64,000 bases of DNA from Methanobacteriota archaeon. Its GTDB lineage: Archaea; Halobacteriota; Methanomicrobia; Methanomicrobiales; Methanomicrobiaceae. The DNA is taken from contig JAENYT010000003.1 in the NCBI GenBank assembly GCA_016841665.1, positions 62,001-126,000 of the forward strand, read 5' to 3'. The stretch's first letter is position 1; each line of letters begins with the position of its first letter. Shown here in pieces: positions 8,290-17,831 of this stretch. A program made the translations under genes and the position numbers. The notes below the pieces were generated by a model. It made no database searches, was not told the origin of the DNA, and saw only the letters and a program-made list of their open reading frames with translations.

Positions 8290-8577
8290 GGTTCACTCCC
8301 TCCCTTATCGCACCTTTTTCTGCACTCAACGAAATTGCATCCAACCGTACCTGCAATTTCGGCGTTCATCCTCCTTCAGGACCGCACTGTTGCCTGCCCG
8401 CGGATCATTGCGGGTGGTAATCCTCACCATGTTTCTTCATCTATTCCTTCCTCGGAGGGAATGGATGGAGTTTTGTGCTGATGGGGCACTTTCGTTCGGT
8501 AAGATCCGTGGAAAAATGCACCGGGAAGACTGAATCGGTGAGGTCGAAGAGCGCCAGTACTCAGGCTCTATGGCTCC
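8290..8577. other. Intergenic, no gene recognised
   Basis: No open frame with a credible start and composition was found upstream of the ATPase operon. The stretch is likely the 5' flank of the leftward DUF6325 gene. Confidence 0.5.
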
Positions 8578-8590
8578 AAAATATATAATT
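8578..8590 (+). promoter_or_regulatory. TATA-box candidate upstream of ATPase operon 1
   Basis: AAAATATATAATT is a strong archaeal TATA match in otherwise mixed sequence. It would start transcription at about 8607-8612, upstream of the H subunit gene and just inside the small ORF at 8599. Confidence 0.45.
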
Positions 8591-8598
8591 GTTGACCC

Positions 8599-8757
8599 AT
8601 GTTTGTTCTCTTTGAAACATTCAGGAATGATCGATCCGCAGTCATGGATGCAGCCATCAATGTCCGGGGCAGGGATCCGGAAGGGAGAGTCCAGATCATG
8701 TGCGACGAGGAGGAGGGAAAATATCCTCAGGACTGCGATACAATTAGGTATATGTAA
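8599..8757 (+). CDS. Possible 52-residue protein ahead of ATPase operon 1
   Basis: An ATG at 8599 opens 52 codons to a TAA at 8755. The product starts MFVLFETFRNDRSAV and ends YPQDCDTIRYM; it is soluble, acidic at the end (CDEEEG) and has codon use like its neighbours. It stops 52 bp before the H subunit start. A TATA box 10-20 bp upstream would put the transcript start inside the ORF, so an internal Met (residue 16) may be the true start. Not recognised; it could be spurious. Confidence 0.35.
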   Translation: MFVLFETFRNDRSAVMDAAINVRGRDPEGRVQIMCDEEEGKYPQDCDTIRYM

Positions 8758-8765
8758 TATAATAC
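8751..8765 (+). promoter_or_regulatory. TATA-box candidate for atpH of operon 1
   Basis: TATGTAATATAATAC lies 45-59 bp before the H subunit ATG, which would give a 5' leader of about 25 nt. It competes with the element at 8578 as the operon promoter. Confidence 0.4.
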
Positions 8766-8809
8766 ACATAATTGCATTGCATATTCACTCCTCGTGATGA
8801 TGATCCAGA

Positions 8810-9187
8810 ATGGCTAACAAGGAAATTGATGCGATCAAAGAAACTGAGGCGGATGCTCTCTCTCTTATCCAAAAAGAACGAGAAGAAGCGGGTAAATGGC
8901 TCCATGAGGCAGAGAAGAACGCCGAAGAGTTGATGCGACGCAAACAACACGAAGCACAGGAAGCAGTGCTCAGGATGAAAGTTGAAGCCGAGGAGGCAGC
9001 AATTGTTGAAGCCGAGCGAATCCGGAAAGAAGGAGAGAAAAAGGTCGAGGAAATGAAAAAACAAAGACCTCAGAGACTTCCAATTGCCGTCAAATCCATT
9101 TTAATGCATATTTTGGGTGACAACGGTGCTCTTTCCGCAAAAGATGAAACAGGTATTTATCGGGTTGCACCGAGCGTACCTGAATGA
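8810..9187 (+). CDS. atpH: A1AO ATP synthase subunit H (operon 1)
   Basis: A 125-residue, highly charged, Glu/Lys/Ala-rich protein with continuous coiled-coil heptads from about residue 5 to 90 (EIDAIKETEADALSLIQKE...). This is the peripheral-stalk H (G-like) subunit that pairs with E. It starts at the ATG at 8810. The C-terminal 24 codons overlap the start of atpI by 71 bp, an unusually long overlap; the tail after LPIAVKSILMHI is therefore probably lineage-specific. First gene of the complete H-I-K-E-C-F-A-B-D operon. Confidence 0.88.
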   Translation: MANKEIDAIKETEADALSLIQKEREEAGKWLHEAEKNAEELMRRKQHEAQEAVLRMKVEAEEAAIVEAERIRKEGEKKVEEMKKQRPQRLPIAVKSILMHILGDNGALSAKDETGIYRVAPSVPE

Positions 9188-11105
9188 ATTGCTCTCAGAT
9201 CTGCACGAAGCCGGAATTCTTGAGATCACCAATATCTGGGATGCCGAAAGCAAGCTCTGTGCCACCCTGGATGAGGGCGAAAGGTGTCCTGAAATTGAGA
9301 AATGCGCCGAGAATATCCAGAATATCACCAGCATCATTGAAGTGCTGAGGGAATTCCGTGAGGATGAAGCGGGGTTCCTGCACCTTCTCCTATCCCCCCA
9401 ACCGATCAGGAAAATTTCTGTAGACAAAAAAGATCTCCTCCAGCTCTGCAGGGAAGTAAAAGAGGTCGTATCCGAAGCCGGTGCAGCAACTGACGTGAAA
9501 CGATCGCTTGATGCCCTTCATGCACGCATCGCTGGCTTGCAAGAACAGAGGGAATCGATCGGTCTTGTCATGCCTTTTGAACTGGATCTCGGGTATTTCG
9601 GAGAATCGGAGTTTCTCTACACTGTTCCGGCGGTAATCGACAATTCGGGATATCAGCGCTTTGCCGATAAGATCGACAATGAACTCTTCGATACCTTGCA
9701 TATCTCCAGGATTGCTACGGGATCACAGGCAGTCGTGATCCTTACCACGGTCAGGGCGGAACGGGAGCATCTCGATCGCCTCCTCCAGGAGCAATATATC
9801 AGGATCCTTGAGATTGAACCCTTCGCCGGTTCCCCTCAGGAAAAGGTCGACGCCATCCAGTCTGAAATTAAGGCGCTGTCCCAGAGGGAACTTGAACTCT
9901 TGGACGAGTTGCGAAACATCGATGCTCGCTGCGGTGAACAACTGCTCAGACTCCATGAGGAGCTTGGCATTGAAAAGGAACGCCTGATGACGCACACCCA
10001 TTTTGGCTGGACACATGATACGGTGGTGATAGAAGGTTGGGCCGCGGAAAAGGACTGTGCCCGGTTGCAGGAGATCTGCGATGCGGCGACAGCCGGTCAT
10101 GTATTCTACAAACTCCTCGACCCTGACGGCACGCCGGATAGGGTCCCTGTACGCTATGACAATCCCGGGTGGCTGCGCCCCTTTGAGGCGGTCACCACGA
10201 TGTTTGCCCGCCCCCGGTACGGAGAAGTTGACCCCACCATATTCACTGCGCCCATTCTCATTCTCTTCTTCGCCCTCATGCTGGGAGACGCGGTGTATGG
10301 GCTGTTCATCACCATTATCGCGATAGTGCTGTTCCGAGGTGCAGGAAAGGTCAGCAGGACGGTCCGCGACGTGAGCATCATCCTCATGACTGCGGGTGTG
10401 GCGACAATTATATCGGGAATCCTCCAGGGTGGGTATATGGGCGATTTTCTCCCACGATTTCTGGGAATAGCCCCACCTTTTGTGGTCATCAATGCACTGG
10501 AGCAACCGATCGAATTTCTCCGGATCGCTCTCATCATCGGGATTGTCCAGATAAATCTGGGGCTTTTCATTGCGGCGTACCAGAACATGAGGACGAAGAG
10601 GTATGTGGCTCTCCTCAAGGGCCAGGTATCCTGGTTTTTCCTGCAGCCCGCCGCAGCCGTATTTCTGTTCAGCTTCTTCGGGTGGGGGACATTCCCACCC
10701 CTGGTGATGGCGGTATCGACGATTGCAGCGGTTGTCGGTGTTGGCCTGATCCTGTTCAAGTCCGGTCCTCTCGGATTTTTCGATCTTACAGGATTCCTCG
10801 GGGACTGGCTTTCCTATGCACGCCTTCTCGCCCTCGCGCTGGCAACGGGAGGCATTGCGATGACGGTGAACATTCTTACCCAGATGGTTTCCGGAGATAA
10901 CCCCCTGTTTCTTCTCCTCGCTGCGTTCATTTTTATTGTCGGACAGACGTTTAATTTCGTCCTGCAATCGCTGGGCGCCTTCATCCATTCATTGAGGCTG
11001 CAATTTGTTGAGTTCTTCGGGAAATTCTACACCGGAGGGGGAAGGGAATTCTCCCCCTTTATGGCAAAAAGAGAGATTACCGAGCTCAATGGAGGCGATA
11101 TCTGA
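9117..11105 (+). CDS. atpI: A1AO ATP synthase subunit I (a-like, operon 1)
   Basis: 662 residues from a GTG at 9117 (MTTVLFPQKMKQVFI, the usual N-terminal pattern). Residues 1 to about 370 form the cytoplasmic alpha/beta and coiled-coil arm that joins the peripheral stalks. The C-terminal part has about eight membrane helices, starting with TIFTAPILILFFALMLGDAVYGL. The conserved stator arginine lies in DWLSYARLLALALATGG near residue 568, and the family signature LRLQFVEFFGKFYTGGG ends the protein. It forms the ion half-channels against the K ring. Its stop overlaps the atpK start (TGATG). Confidence 0.95.
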   Translation: MTTVLFPQKMKQVFIGLHRAYLNELLSDLHEAGILEITNIWDAESKLCATLDEGERCPEIEKCAENIQNITSIIEVLREFREDEAGFLHLLLSPQPIRKISVDKKDLLQLCREVKEVVSEAGAATDVKRSLDALHARIAGLQEQRESIGLVMPFELDLGYFGESEFLYTVPAVIDNSGYQRFADKIDNELFDTLHISRIATGSQAVVILTTVRAEREHLDRLLQEQYIRILEIEPFAGSPQEKVDAIQSEIKALSQRELELLDELRNIDARCGEQLLRLHEELGIEKERLMTHTHFGWTHDTVVIEGWAAEKDCARLQEICDAATAGHVFYKLLDPDGTPDRVPVRYDNPGWLRPFEAVTTMFARPRYGEVDPTIFTAPILILFFALMLGDAVYGLFITIIAIVLFRGAGKVSRTVRDVSIILMTAGVATIISGILQGGYMGDFLPRFLGIAPPFVVINALEQPIEFLRIALIIGIVQINLGLFIAAYQNMRTKRYVALLKGQVSWFFLQPAAAVFLFSFFGWGTFPPLVMAVSTIAAVVGVGLILFKSGPLGFFDLTGFLGDWLSYARLLALALATGGIAMTVNILTQMVSGDNPLFLLLAAFIFIVGQTFNFVLQSLGAFIHSLRLQFVEFFGKFYTGGGREFSPFMAKREITELNGGDI

Positions 11106-11827
11106 TGGCAATGGGGACCGGTACGGTGCTGGTGGTGATCGGTGCCGGCCTCGCGGTGGGACTGTCGGCGATCGGTGCCGGCATCGGAGTCGGCATTGCA
11201 GGTGCGGCTGCTTCAGGTGTCACGGCGGTGGATAAGGATAAATTTGGATTGGCACTCGTGTTTCAGGCATTGCCACAGACCCAGGGGATCTATGGTCTGC
11301 TGGTCGCCATCCTCCTGCTGATGTCCACGGGTATCCTGGGAGGCAACCCGGTTGATGTACCCGTATCGGTGGGGCTTGCCGCGATTGGTGTGGGTATCGC
11401 CGTGGGGCTTGCTGGTCTCTCGGCAATCGGCCAGGGAATTGCGGCAAGCAGCAGTGTGGCAGTTGCGGCGAGAGACCCGGAGATCGTGGGAAAGGGGCTT
11501 GTATTTTCTGTTCTTCCCGAGACGCAGGCAATTTACGGGTTGCTGGTGGCAATTCTCCTCATGGCCTTCAGCGGCATGTTCACCGGGGTCTTTACGATCT
11601 CCGAAGCAGTGGGATTTGCGGCGATTGGGAGCGGTCTTGCAGTCGGGTTTGCGGGATTGTCGGGAATTGGACAGGGTATTACCGCAGGAGCCGGTATTGT
11701 GGCCACCGCGCAACAGCCGGAGGTGATGGGCAGAGCCCTCATCTTCGCGGTGATGTCGGAAACGTTCGCCATATTCGGTCTGCTGATCGCCATACTGATC
11801 ATGTTCGGGAGTGGTCTTACGGGCTGA
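11105..11827 (+). CDS. atpK: A1AO ATP synthase subunit K, triple-hairpin c subunit (operon 1)
   Basis: 240 residues made of three homologous hairpins of about 80 residues, six membrane helices in all. Hairpins 2 and 3 carry the ion-binding glutamate (LPET, E139; MSET, E219) with the partner glutamine in the first helix (Q110, Q190) and a Thr after the Glu, the ligand set of Na+-binding V/A-type rings. Hairpin 1 has Gln58 (LPQT) instead of Glu and Ala25 instead of the helix Gln, so it should not carry an ion. Two carboxylates per six helices is known for the Methanocaldococcus jannaschii proteolipid. The start overlaps the atpI stop, so translation is coupled. Confidence 0.95.
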   Translation: MAMGTGTVLVVIGAGLAVGLSAIGAGIGVGIAGAAASGVTAVDKDKFGLALVFQALPQTQGIYGLLVAILLLMSTGILGGNPVDVPVSVGLAAIGVGIAVGLAGLSAIGQGIAASSSVAVAARDPEIVGKGLVFSVLPETQAIYGLLVAILLMAFSGMFTGVFTISEAVGFAAIGSGLAVGFAGLSGIGQGITAGAGIVATAQQPEVMGRALIFAVMSETFAIFGLLIAILIMFGSGLTG

Positions 11828-11846
11828 TGGTGAGGATGGCAGTTGT

Positions 11847-12446
11847 ATGAGTATGGAAACGATCATCGCCAGAATAAAGGCGGACACGGATGCCGAGGTC
11901 GACCGGATCAGAACCGAAGCAGAGGGGCGAAGAAAGGCGATCAATGGTGCGGCACAGATCGAGGCGGACAGGGAGTACGACCGCATCATTGCAGAAGGGA
12001 GGAGAACCATCAAGGTCGTCACCAGCCGGATACTATCCCAGGCCGTCATGGATGCACGCCGCATGGTCCGTGAAGAACGAGAAAAGGGGATTGCGCTCTG
12101 TTTATCCGAAGCAGAGAAAGAGTTGAACTACCGCATACAGACGACAGAATACGAGCGCATTTTGAGAAACCTGATCCAGGAAGGGATCGATGATCTCGGC
12201 GTCGATGAGGGCTTCGTCATCCCAACCGAGCGCGATCGCAGCCTCGTCCAATCCATCCTTTCAACAAGCCCTGAACGGTACGGGAAATTTGTGGTAAACC
12301 CGGAATGTGTTCTTTCCACCGGAGGCGTGGTCATCAGGTCCCGTGACGGAAAAATTACCCTCGATAACACCATAGAAGCGAGAATTGAGCGGTCCAGAAA
12401 CGATCTGGTGTACATCGTCGCCAAAGTGCTCTACCGGGGGGTCTGA
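11847..12446 (+). CDS. atpE: A1AO ATP synthase subunit E (operon 1)
   Basis: 199 residues from the ATG at 11847 (MSMETIIARIKADTDAEV); a longer frame back to 11811 lies partly in atpK and lacks family features. GGTGAGG a few bases upstream can serve as ribosome-binding site. The N-terminal half is a long charged helix, the C-terminal half a globular domain ending TLDNTIEARIERSRNDLVYIVAKVLY, which is the typical E-subunit finish. It pairs with H to form a peripheral stalk on the A3B3 head. Confidence 0.93.
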   Translation: MSMETIIARIKADTDAEVDRIRTEAEGRRKAINGAAQIEADREYDRIIAEGRRTIKVVTSRILSQAVMDARRMVREEREKGIALCLSEAEKELNYRIQTTEYERILRNLIQEGIDDLGVDEGFVIPTERDRSLVQSILSTSPERYGKFVVNPECVLSTGGVVIRSRDGKITLDNTIEARIERSRNDLVYIVAKVLYRGV

Positions 12447-12449
12447 GCA

Positions 12450-13643
12450 ATGGCAGCGGGTGATTTGCTCGGTCTCTCCATCCTCGATGGCGGTTCGGTG
12501 CCGCCTTCAATCCTGGCAGCGGTCTTCGCCCTCCTGATATTCCTGATCATTTTCCTCACAAAACTGATGGGGTATTTCAAAATATTATTGAATATTGTGA
12601 CGTTTACGTATCCGAATGCGTTTGTTTCGGTGAAGGGCAATCCCTGTATTCAGGAACGCGAGCTGAACCGTCTCATCGAGAGCGGAAGCGTGACCGATGT
12701 GCTGGCACTGCTGAAAGGATATGGATTTGCAATCGATATCGGGGACTATGCGACGATGGAGGAGATCGACCGGGGCCTTGAAGAATATTACCAAAGAGAA
12801 TGCTCGGAAATCGAACGTATGGTCCCCGATTCCGTGCAACCGTTTTTCAGGGTCTTCTGCATGCTCCAGGAAACAGAAGTTCTGAAGGCGGTGATCCGTC
12901 TGAAACATGCGGCGATGGACCCTCAGGAGATGGAACTTCTGCTGAGTCCGGTCGGCATTCTCAGCCAACCTCTTCTTCGAAAAATGGTTGATGCACGGAA
13001 TGTTGATGAGCTGATCCGCCTCCTTCAACCTACCGTCTATGGCCCCCCCCTCCTCAGTGCGCTCCCCGATGCGACAGTGGAGCAGACAACGCTCCCCTTC
13101 GAACATACACTCGACCGATTCGTAGGCGAACAGCTTCGCTCCTCGCTCTCGCAGAGCGATGTCCTCCAGACACCGGCCCTCATGGACTTCGTCATGTTCT
13201 ACTTTGACATCACTAATATCAAAATCGTCCTCAGGGGACTGAGAGATGGGTTGGAAATGGATGTTCTGGCGCACTACCTCCTCCCCGCAGGGCATCATCT
13301 CACGCCAGATGTACTGAAAAGGATGTCCGAAACCAGATCCGTCCAGGATACCCTTGCGCATCTCCAGCACACACCCTATTTCGATGCCTTTGATTCGGCA
13401 ATGGTAGTGTACGAAAAAAGCGGAAGCCTTCAGCCCTTTGAAGCTGCCCTCGACCGTGCACTGCTGGATGCGGTCATCAGGCTCTCGCTGGTCTACCATT
13501 TTGGTCCGGCCTGTTTGATCAAGTATCTCGTCGCGAAAAAGTTCGAACTCCAGAATATCAGGGCCATAGTATGGGGGATTCAGAACCGAATTGCCCCTGA
13601 AACGATGCGAGCACTGCTGATCCGAGAAGGAGGTGCGGCATGA
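12450..13643 (+). CDS. atpC: A1AO ATP synthase subunit C with extra N-terminal membrane helix (operon 1)
   Basis: 397 residues; it begins 3 bp after the atpE stop. From about residue 53 on it matches the C (V-type d) subunit: ALMDFVMFYFDITNIKIVLRGLRDG, HLTPDVLKRMSETRSVQDTL and YLVAKKFELQNIRAIVWGIQNRI, the socket that couples the rotor shaft to the K ring. Unlike the operon 2 C subunit (352 residues) and the usual soluble form, it starts with a hydrophobic segment SILAAVFALLIFLIIFLTKLM (residues 20-40) that should cross or enter the membrane. Its stop overlaps atpF by 4 bp (ATGA). Confidence 0.92.
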   Translation: MAAGDLLGLSILDGGSVPPSILAAVFALLIFLIIFLTKLMGYFKILLNIVTFTYPNAFVSVKGNPCIQERELNRLIESGSVTDVLALLKGYGFAIDIGDYATMEEIDRGLEEYYQRECSEIERMVPDSVQPFFRVFCMLQETEVLKAVIRLKHAAMDPQEMELLLSPVGILSQPLLRKMVDARNVDELIRLLQPTVYGPPLLSALPDATVEQTTLPFEHTLDRFVGEQLRSSLSQSDVLQTPALMDFVMFYFDITNIKIVLRGLRDGLEMDVLAHYLLPAGHHLTPDVLKRMSETRSVQDTLAHLQHTPYFDAFDSAMVVYEKSGSLQPFEAALDRALLDAVIRLSLVYHFGPACLIKYLVAKKFELQNIRAIVWGIQNRIAPETMRALLIREGGAA

Positions 13644-13969
13644 AGGTGGCGGTCATCGGCGATGTGGACGTAACCTCAGGATTCGGATTGATCGGGGTGC
13701 ATTCCCGCTTCATCGCCAAAAGAAAGAATGAAGTGGAAGCCGCTCTTTCCGCATGCCTCGATGATCCGGACATGGGCGTGGTCATCGTGCTCGCCCCCCT
13801 CGCAGACATGGTCCGGGATTCGATCACCAGAATCCAGGCCACACGGGTATACCCGCTGATCGTTGAAATTCCGGGAAAGGCCGGCCATACCCTTGAGGAA
13901 GCCGCGATAACCCGGTTGTTGGGAAAAGCGATCGGCATCTCGTTGCAAAGCGGAGGACTGCAGCAATGA
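13640..13969 (+). CDS. atpF: A1AO ATP synthase subunit F (operon 1)
   Basis: 109 residues with the F-subunit pattern: [19 protein letters not shown] at the N-terminus, a central [16 protein letters not shown] and the C-terminal [13 protein letters not shown]. It is part of the central rotor with D and C. ATG overlaps the atpC stop and its own stop overlaps atpA by 4 bp, so the whole block is translationally coupled. Confidence 0.94.
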   Translation: MKVAVIGDVDVTSGFGLIGVHSRFIAKRKNEVEAALSACLDDPDMGVVIVLAPLADMVRDSITRIQATRVYPLIVEIPGKAGHTLEEAAITRLLGKAIGISLQSGGLQQ

Positions 13970-15765
13970 AAAATGAAGGAACCATCGTCATGGTGACCGG
14001 GCCTGTCGTGACCGCCGATACTATGACCGGGTCGAGGATGTACGAACTCGTGAAGGTGGGGCATGAACGGCTCATCGGGGAGATCATTGAACTGGAGGAG
14101 GATGTCGCGACCATTCAGGTCTATGAAGAGACGACCGGGATCAAGCCGGGTGAGCCGGTCGTGGGAACAGGGATGTCGTTGTCCGTAGAACTGGGACCGG
14201 GGTTGCTCGGAACCATCTATGACGGAATCCAGCGCCCCCTGCCGCTCCTGCACGAGGAGAGCGGATTTTTTATCAAGCGTGGTATCCAGGTCCCTTCGCT
14301 TGACAGGGAGAGGGCCTGGGAGTTCTCCCCCGTCGTGTGTGCCGGGGATGCCGTCGAGCCGGGGGATGAACTCGGGCTTGTTGCCGAAACGAATACCATA
14401 TCCCACAGGGTTCTTGTTCCCTCCGGGATGAAGGGCACGGTCACGGAAATCGTGCCGGCAGGACGCTACACCATCGAAGACATCATCGCGCGGGTGAAGG
14501 TGGACCATGATATTGAACCTGTTCGTATGATGCACCGCTGGCCGGTACGCAAATCCAGGCCCTTTAAGGAGAAACTGGAGCCAAAGACTCCCCTGATCAC
14601 AGGGCAGCGAGTGATCGATACGTTTTTCACCATGGCAAAAGGCGGTACGGCGGCAGTTCCTGGCCCCTTTGGATCAGGAAAGACGGTTGTGCAGCAGCAA
14701 CTGGCAAAATGGGTGGATGCGGACATCATCGTCTACGTGGGGTGCGGCGAGCGGGGGAATGAGATGGCGGACGTACTCCGTGAATTTCCCGGTCTCGAAG
14801 ACCCGCGAACCGGTGAGCCACTGATGAAACGGACGGTGCTCATCGCCAATACCAGCAACATGCCCGTGGCGGCCCGTGAGGCCAGTGTCTATACGGGTAT
14901 CACCATCGCGGAGTATTATCGTGATATGGGGTATGATGTGGCCCTGATGGCAGATTCCACCTCACGCTGGGCAGAAGCATTGCGGGAGATATCAGGGAGG
15001 CTGGAGGAGATGCCGGGTGAAGAGGGGTACCCGGCATACCTTGCCTCACGCCTCGCGGATTTCTATGAGCGGGCAGGAAAAGTCCTCACGTTGGGCAGGG
15101 GAGAGCGCACCGGATCGATCTCGGTAATCGGTGCGGTGAGTCCGCCGGGTGGGGATTTTTCCGAACCGGTGACGCAGAACACGCTCCGGATTGCCAAGGT
15201 GTTCTGGGCACTGGATGCGGATCTTGCCAACAGGAGGCATTTCCCGGCAATCAACTGGCTGGAATCCTATTCCCTGTATGGTGGAGAGGTGAGCGACTGG
15301 TGGCACGAGCACCAGGGCAGCGACTGGGATGCCATGAGAAAACGAATGATGGGTATTCTCCAGAAAGAAAGTGAACTTGAGGAGATTGTGCAGCTTGTAG
15401 GCTCGGACGTTCTCCCGGATGCCGACAAACTTGTGCTTCTTGAGGCTGAGATTCTCAGGGAGAGTTTCCTTTTCCAGAACGCCTTTCATGCGGTTGACAC
15501 GTTCTGCTCACCTGCCAAGCAGTACCGCATGATGAAAATGCTCCACCGGTTTGATGAGCTGGCAAAAAACGCGCTCACCGAGGGCGTTGCGTTTGAAAAA
15601 ATCAACGAGATACCCGTACGAAGCAGCATTGCCCGCATGGCGAGGATTCCGGAGGATACCTACGAAGGAGCCTTTGGTGGTATCGAGAAGGAGATGCACG
15701 AGCAGTTCCTCGCGCTCGCCCATCCAGAAACCGAAGGCCATGAAGGGATTGTGGTGGACAAATGA
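13966..15765 (+). CDS. atpA: A1AO ATP synthase catalytic subunit A (operon 1)
   Basis: 599 residues, normal for the family. N-terminal beta-barrel and the 'bulge' domain precede the catalytic P-loop GPFGSGKTV at about residues 234-242, the canonical archaeal A-subunit form. [21 protein letters not shown] carries the catalytic glutamate region, and [27 protein letters not shown] is the conserved Walker B/arginine-region block. It hydrolyses or makes ATP at the A/B interface in the cytoplasm. It overlaps atpB by 4 bp. Confidence 0.97.
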   Translation: MKNEGTIVMVTGPVVTADTMTGSRMYELVKVGHERLIGEIIELEEDVATIQVYEETTGIKPGEPVVGTGMSLSVELGPGLLGTIYDGIQRPLPLLHEESGFFIKRGIQVPSLDRERAWEFSPVVCAGDAVEPGDELGLVAETNTISHRVLVPSGMKGTVTEIVPAGRYTIEDIIARVKVDHDIEPVRMMHRWPVRKSRPFKEKLEPKTPLITGQRVIDTFFTMAKGGTAAVPGPFGSGKTVVQQQLAKWVDADIIVYVGCGERGNEMADVLREFPGLEDPRTGEPLMKRTVLIANTSNMPVAAREASVYTGITIAEYYRDMGYDVALMADSTSRWAEALREISGRLEEMPGEEGYPAYLASRLADFYERAGKVLTLGRGERTGSISVIGAVSPPGGDFSEPVTQNTLRIAKVFWALDADLANRRHFPAINWLESYSLYGGEVSDWWHEHQGSDWDAMRKRMMGILQKESELEEIVQLVGSDVLPDADKLVLLEAEILRESFLFQNAFHAVDTFCSPAKQYRMMKMLHRFDELAKNALTEGVAFEKINEIPVRSSIARMARIPEDTYEGAFGGIEKEMHEQFLALAHPETEGHEGIVVDK

Positions 15766-17165
15766 TGCGTTCCAGTAACAGGGAGTATTCAACCGTTTCG
15801 AAGGTCAGCGGACCGTTGATTGTAGTGCACCGGATCAGCGATGTGGCGTACGGTGAGGTGGCCGAGATCAGGCTCCCATCCGGGGAAAAACGACTGGGAC
15901 AGGTGCTGGAAGCACGGAAAGACGCTGCCGTCGTGCAGGTGTTCGGTGGGACCAGGGATCTCGATACCGACAAAACCTCCATCCGGTTTACGGGCTCGTC
16001 GCTGAAAATGGCTGCATCGGAGGAGATGCTCGGGCGCATCCTTGATGGCGCCGCCCAACCGCTGGACGGGGGAGAGGGCGTGATCCCGGAAGTGATGCTT
16101 GATATCAATGGATATCCTCTCAACCCGTATTCGAGGGACTTCCCACAGGATTTCATCGAGACCGGCATTTCCTGCGTTGACGGGATGAATACCCTGGTCC
16201 GGGGGCAGAAACTGCCCATATTCTCGGGAGCCGGACTCCCCCACAACCAGCTTGCCGCCCAGATCACACGGCAGGCGAGAGTTCTCGGGGAACGAGAAGA
16301 ATTCGCCGTGATATTCGCAGCGATGGGAATTACCCACGAGGAAGGGAACTTCTTTGTCAGGGAGTTTCAGAATACCGGTGCCCTCGCGCGCACGGTGATC
16401 TTCCTCAACCTTGCCGATGATCCGGTCATCGAGCGGATTATCACCCCCAGGCTTGCCCTTACCGCCGCGGAGTTTCTGGCGTTCGAGAAGAACATGCACG
16501 TCCTCGTCATCCTCACCGATATGACCAACTACTGTGAGGCATTACGGGAGATTGCCGCCGCACGCGAAGAGGTGCCCGGGCGACGCGGCTACCCGGGGTA
16601 CATGTACACCGATCTCGCCTCACTGTACGAGCGTGCGGGACGTATCAGGGGAAAATCCGGCTCGATCACCCAGATGCCCATCCTCACCATGCCGGACGAC
16701 GATATCACCCATCCCATCCCCGACCTCACGGGCTACATCACCGAGGGGCAGATCGTGCTCTCCCGCGATCTCCACCGGAAAGGTATCTATCCGCCCATCG
16801 ATGTCCTCCCCTGCCTCTCCCGCCTCATGCAGGGTGGGATCGGTCCGGAAAGGACGCGTGAAGACCACCCCGATGTCAATACCCAGCTCTATGCCGCATA
16901 TGCACGGGGAAGAAGACTGCAGAGCCTTGTCGCGGTTGTCGGCGAGGAGGGCCTGAGCCACACCGATCGCCAGTATCTCACATTCTCCGACCTTTTTGAG
17001 AGGGAATTCATCAACCAGGAGTATGCAGCAGGAAGGAACATCGAGGAAACGCTCGATACCGCATGGTCGCTCCTCTCACTTCTCCCGGAATCGGAGCTAA
17101 AAAGGATTGATCCCCGGTTTATTGCCCGCTATCATCCGAACATGGGGGGTGAGCGCCATGCATAG
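15762..17165 (+). CDS. atpB: A1AO ATP synthase regulatory subunit B (operon 1)
   Basis: 467 residues beginning [19 protein letters not shown]. It carries the non-catalytic-site hallmarks: no Walker A lysine loop ([17 protein letters not shown] in its place), [45 protein letters not shown], and [32 protein letters not shown]. It alternates with A in the hexameric head. The sequence is close to, but clearly diverged from, its operon 2 counterpart. Its last codons overlap the atpD start by 8 bp. Confidence 0.97.
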   Translation: MMRSSNREYSTVSKVSGPLIVVHRISDVAYGEVAEIRLPSGEKRLGQVLEARKDAAVVQVFGGTRDLDTDKTSIRFTGSSLKMAASEEMLGRILDGAAQPLDGGEGVIPEVMLDINGYPLNPYSRDFPQDFIETGISCVDGMNTLVRGQKLPIFSGAGLPHNQLAAQITRQARVLGEREEFAVIFAAMGITHEEGNFFVREFQNTGALARTVIFLNLADDPVIERIITPRLALTAAEFLAFEKNMHVLVILTDMTNYCEALREIAAAREEVPGRRGYPGYMYTDLASLYERAGRIRGKSGSITQMPILTMPDDDITHPIPDLTGYITEGQIVLSRDLHRKGIYPPIDVLPCLSRLMQGGIGPERTREDHPDVNTQLYAAYARGRRLQSLVAVVGEEGLSHTDRQYLTFSDLFEREFINQEYAAGRNIEETLDTAWSLLSLLPESELKRIDPRFIARYHPNMGGERHA

Positions 17166-17799
17166 AAAGGGGATACGCGGGGTCCGGCCGACGCGGATCG
17201 AACTGCTGAAACTGAGAAAACGGGAGCTCCTGGCACAGAAAGGGCATGATCTGCTGGAAGAAAAACGCGATGCACTTGTCATCGAATTTTTCCGCATGGT
17301 TGAAGACCTCCGTGAACGGCGACGCAGGCTCGATATGGCGATGGGGGAAGCGTATAAAAAACTGGAAGTGGCGCAAATGACGGTAGGAAACCGGAAACTG
17401 CGAGAAATTTCCTACGGTGTTCCCCGAATGGGTGAGATAGAGATCGATGTGCGGCACCTGATGGGAGTCGGCATGCCGGTGATCCATGCGGCCGGGCCGT
17501 CCCCGTCCTCCCGGATGCGGGGATACGGGTATGCCTTCACCTCTGCCACGGTGGATGAGGTTGCGGACAGGTTCGCGCGGGTTTTTGAGGAGGTGCTCTG
17601 CCTGGCGGAGATGGAAGGTTCCCTGCTGCGGCTGGCGCAGGAGATTGAGCGGACCAAACGGAGAGTGAATGCCCTTGAATCAATCGTGATCCCGCAGCTG
17701 CAGGCAACGCAGAAACACATTGAATCCCACCTTGAGGAGCTGGAACGTGAAGACATCTTCAGAAGAAAGCGGACAAAGATGCTGCTGCAGAAAGCCTGA
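17158..17799 (+). CDS. atpD: A1AO ATP synthase rotor subunit D (operon 1)
   Basis: 213 residues from the ATG at 17158 ([26 protein letters not shown]); an upstream extension would lie inside atpB. The N-terminal motif PTRxELLxLRxRxxLAxxGxxLLxxKRD and the C-terminal [21 protein letters not shown] are the D-subunit signatures of the two long antiparallel helices that form the central shaft. Last canonical gene of operon 1; a 49-codon membrane ORF follows 32 bp later. Confidence 0.95.
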   Translation: MHRKGIRGVRPTRIELLKLRKRELLAQKGHDLLEEKRDALVIEFFRMVEDLRERRRRLDMAMGEAYKKLEVAQMTVGNRKLREISYGVPRMGEIEIDVRHLMGVGMPVIHAAGPSPSSRMRGYGYAFTSATVDEVADRFARVFEEVLCLAEMEGSLLRLAQEIERTKRRVNALESIVIPQLQATQKHIESHLEELEREDIFRRKRTKMLLQKA

Positions 17800-17831
17800 G
17801 CCGGGGAATACGGGAATCTCGGAGTGGTACG

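Noticed and set aside
9723-10988. A leftward frame of about 420 codons opposite atpI of operon 1
   Set aside because: It is a shadow of the conserved membrane subunit; the product is Arg/Asp/His-rich and unrecognisable.
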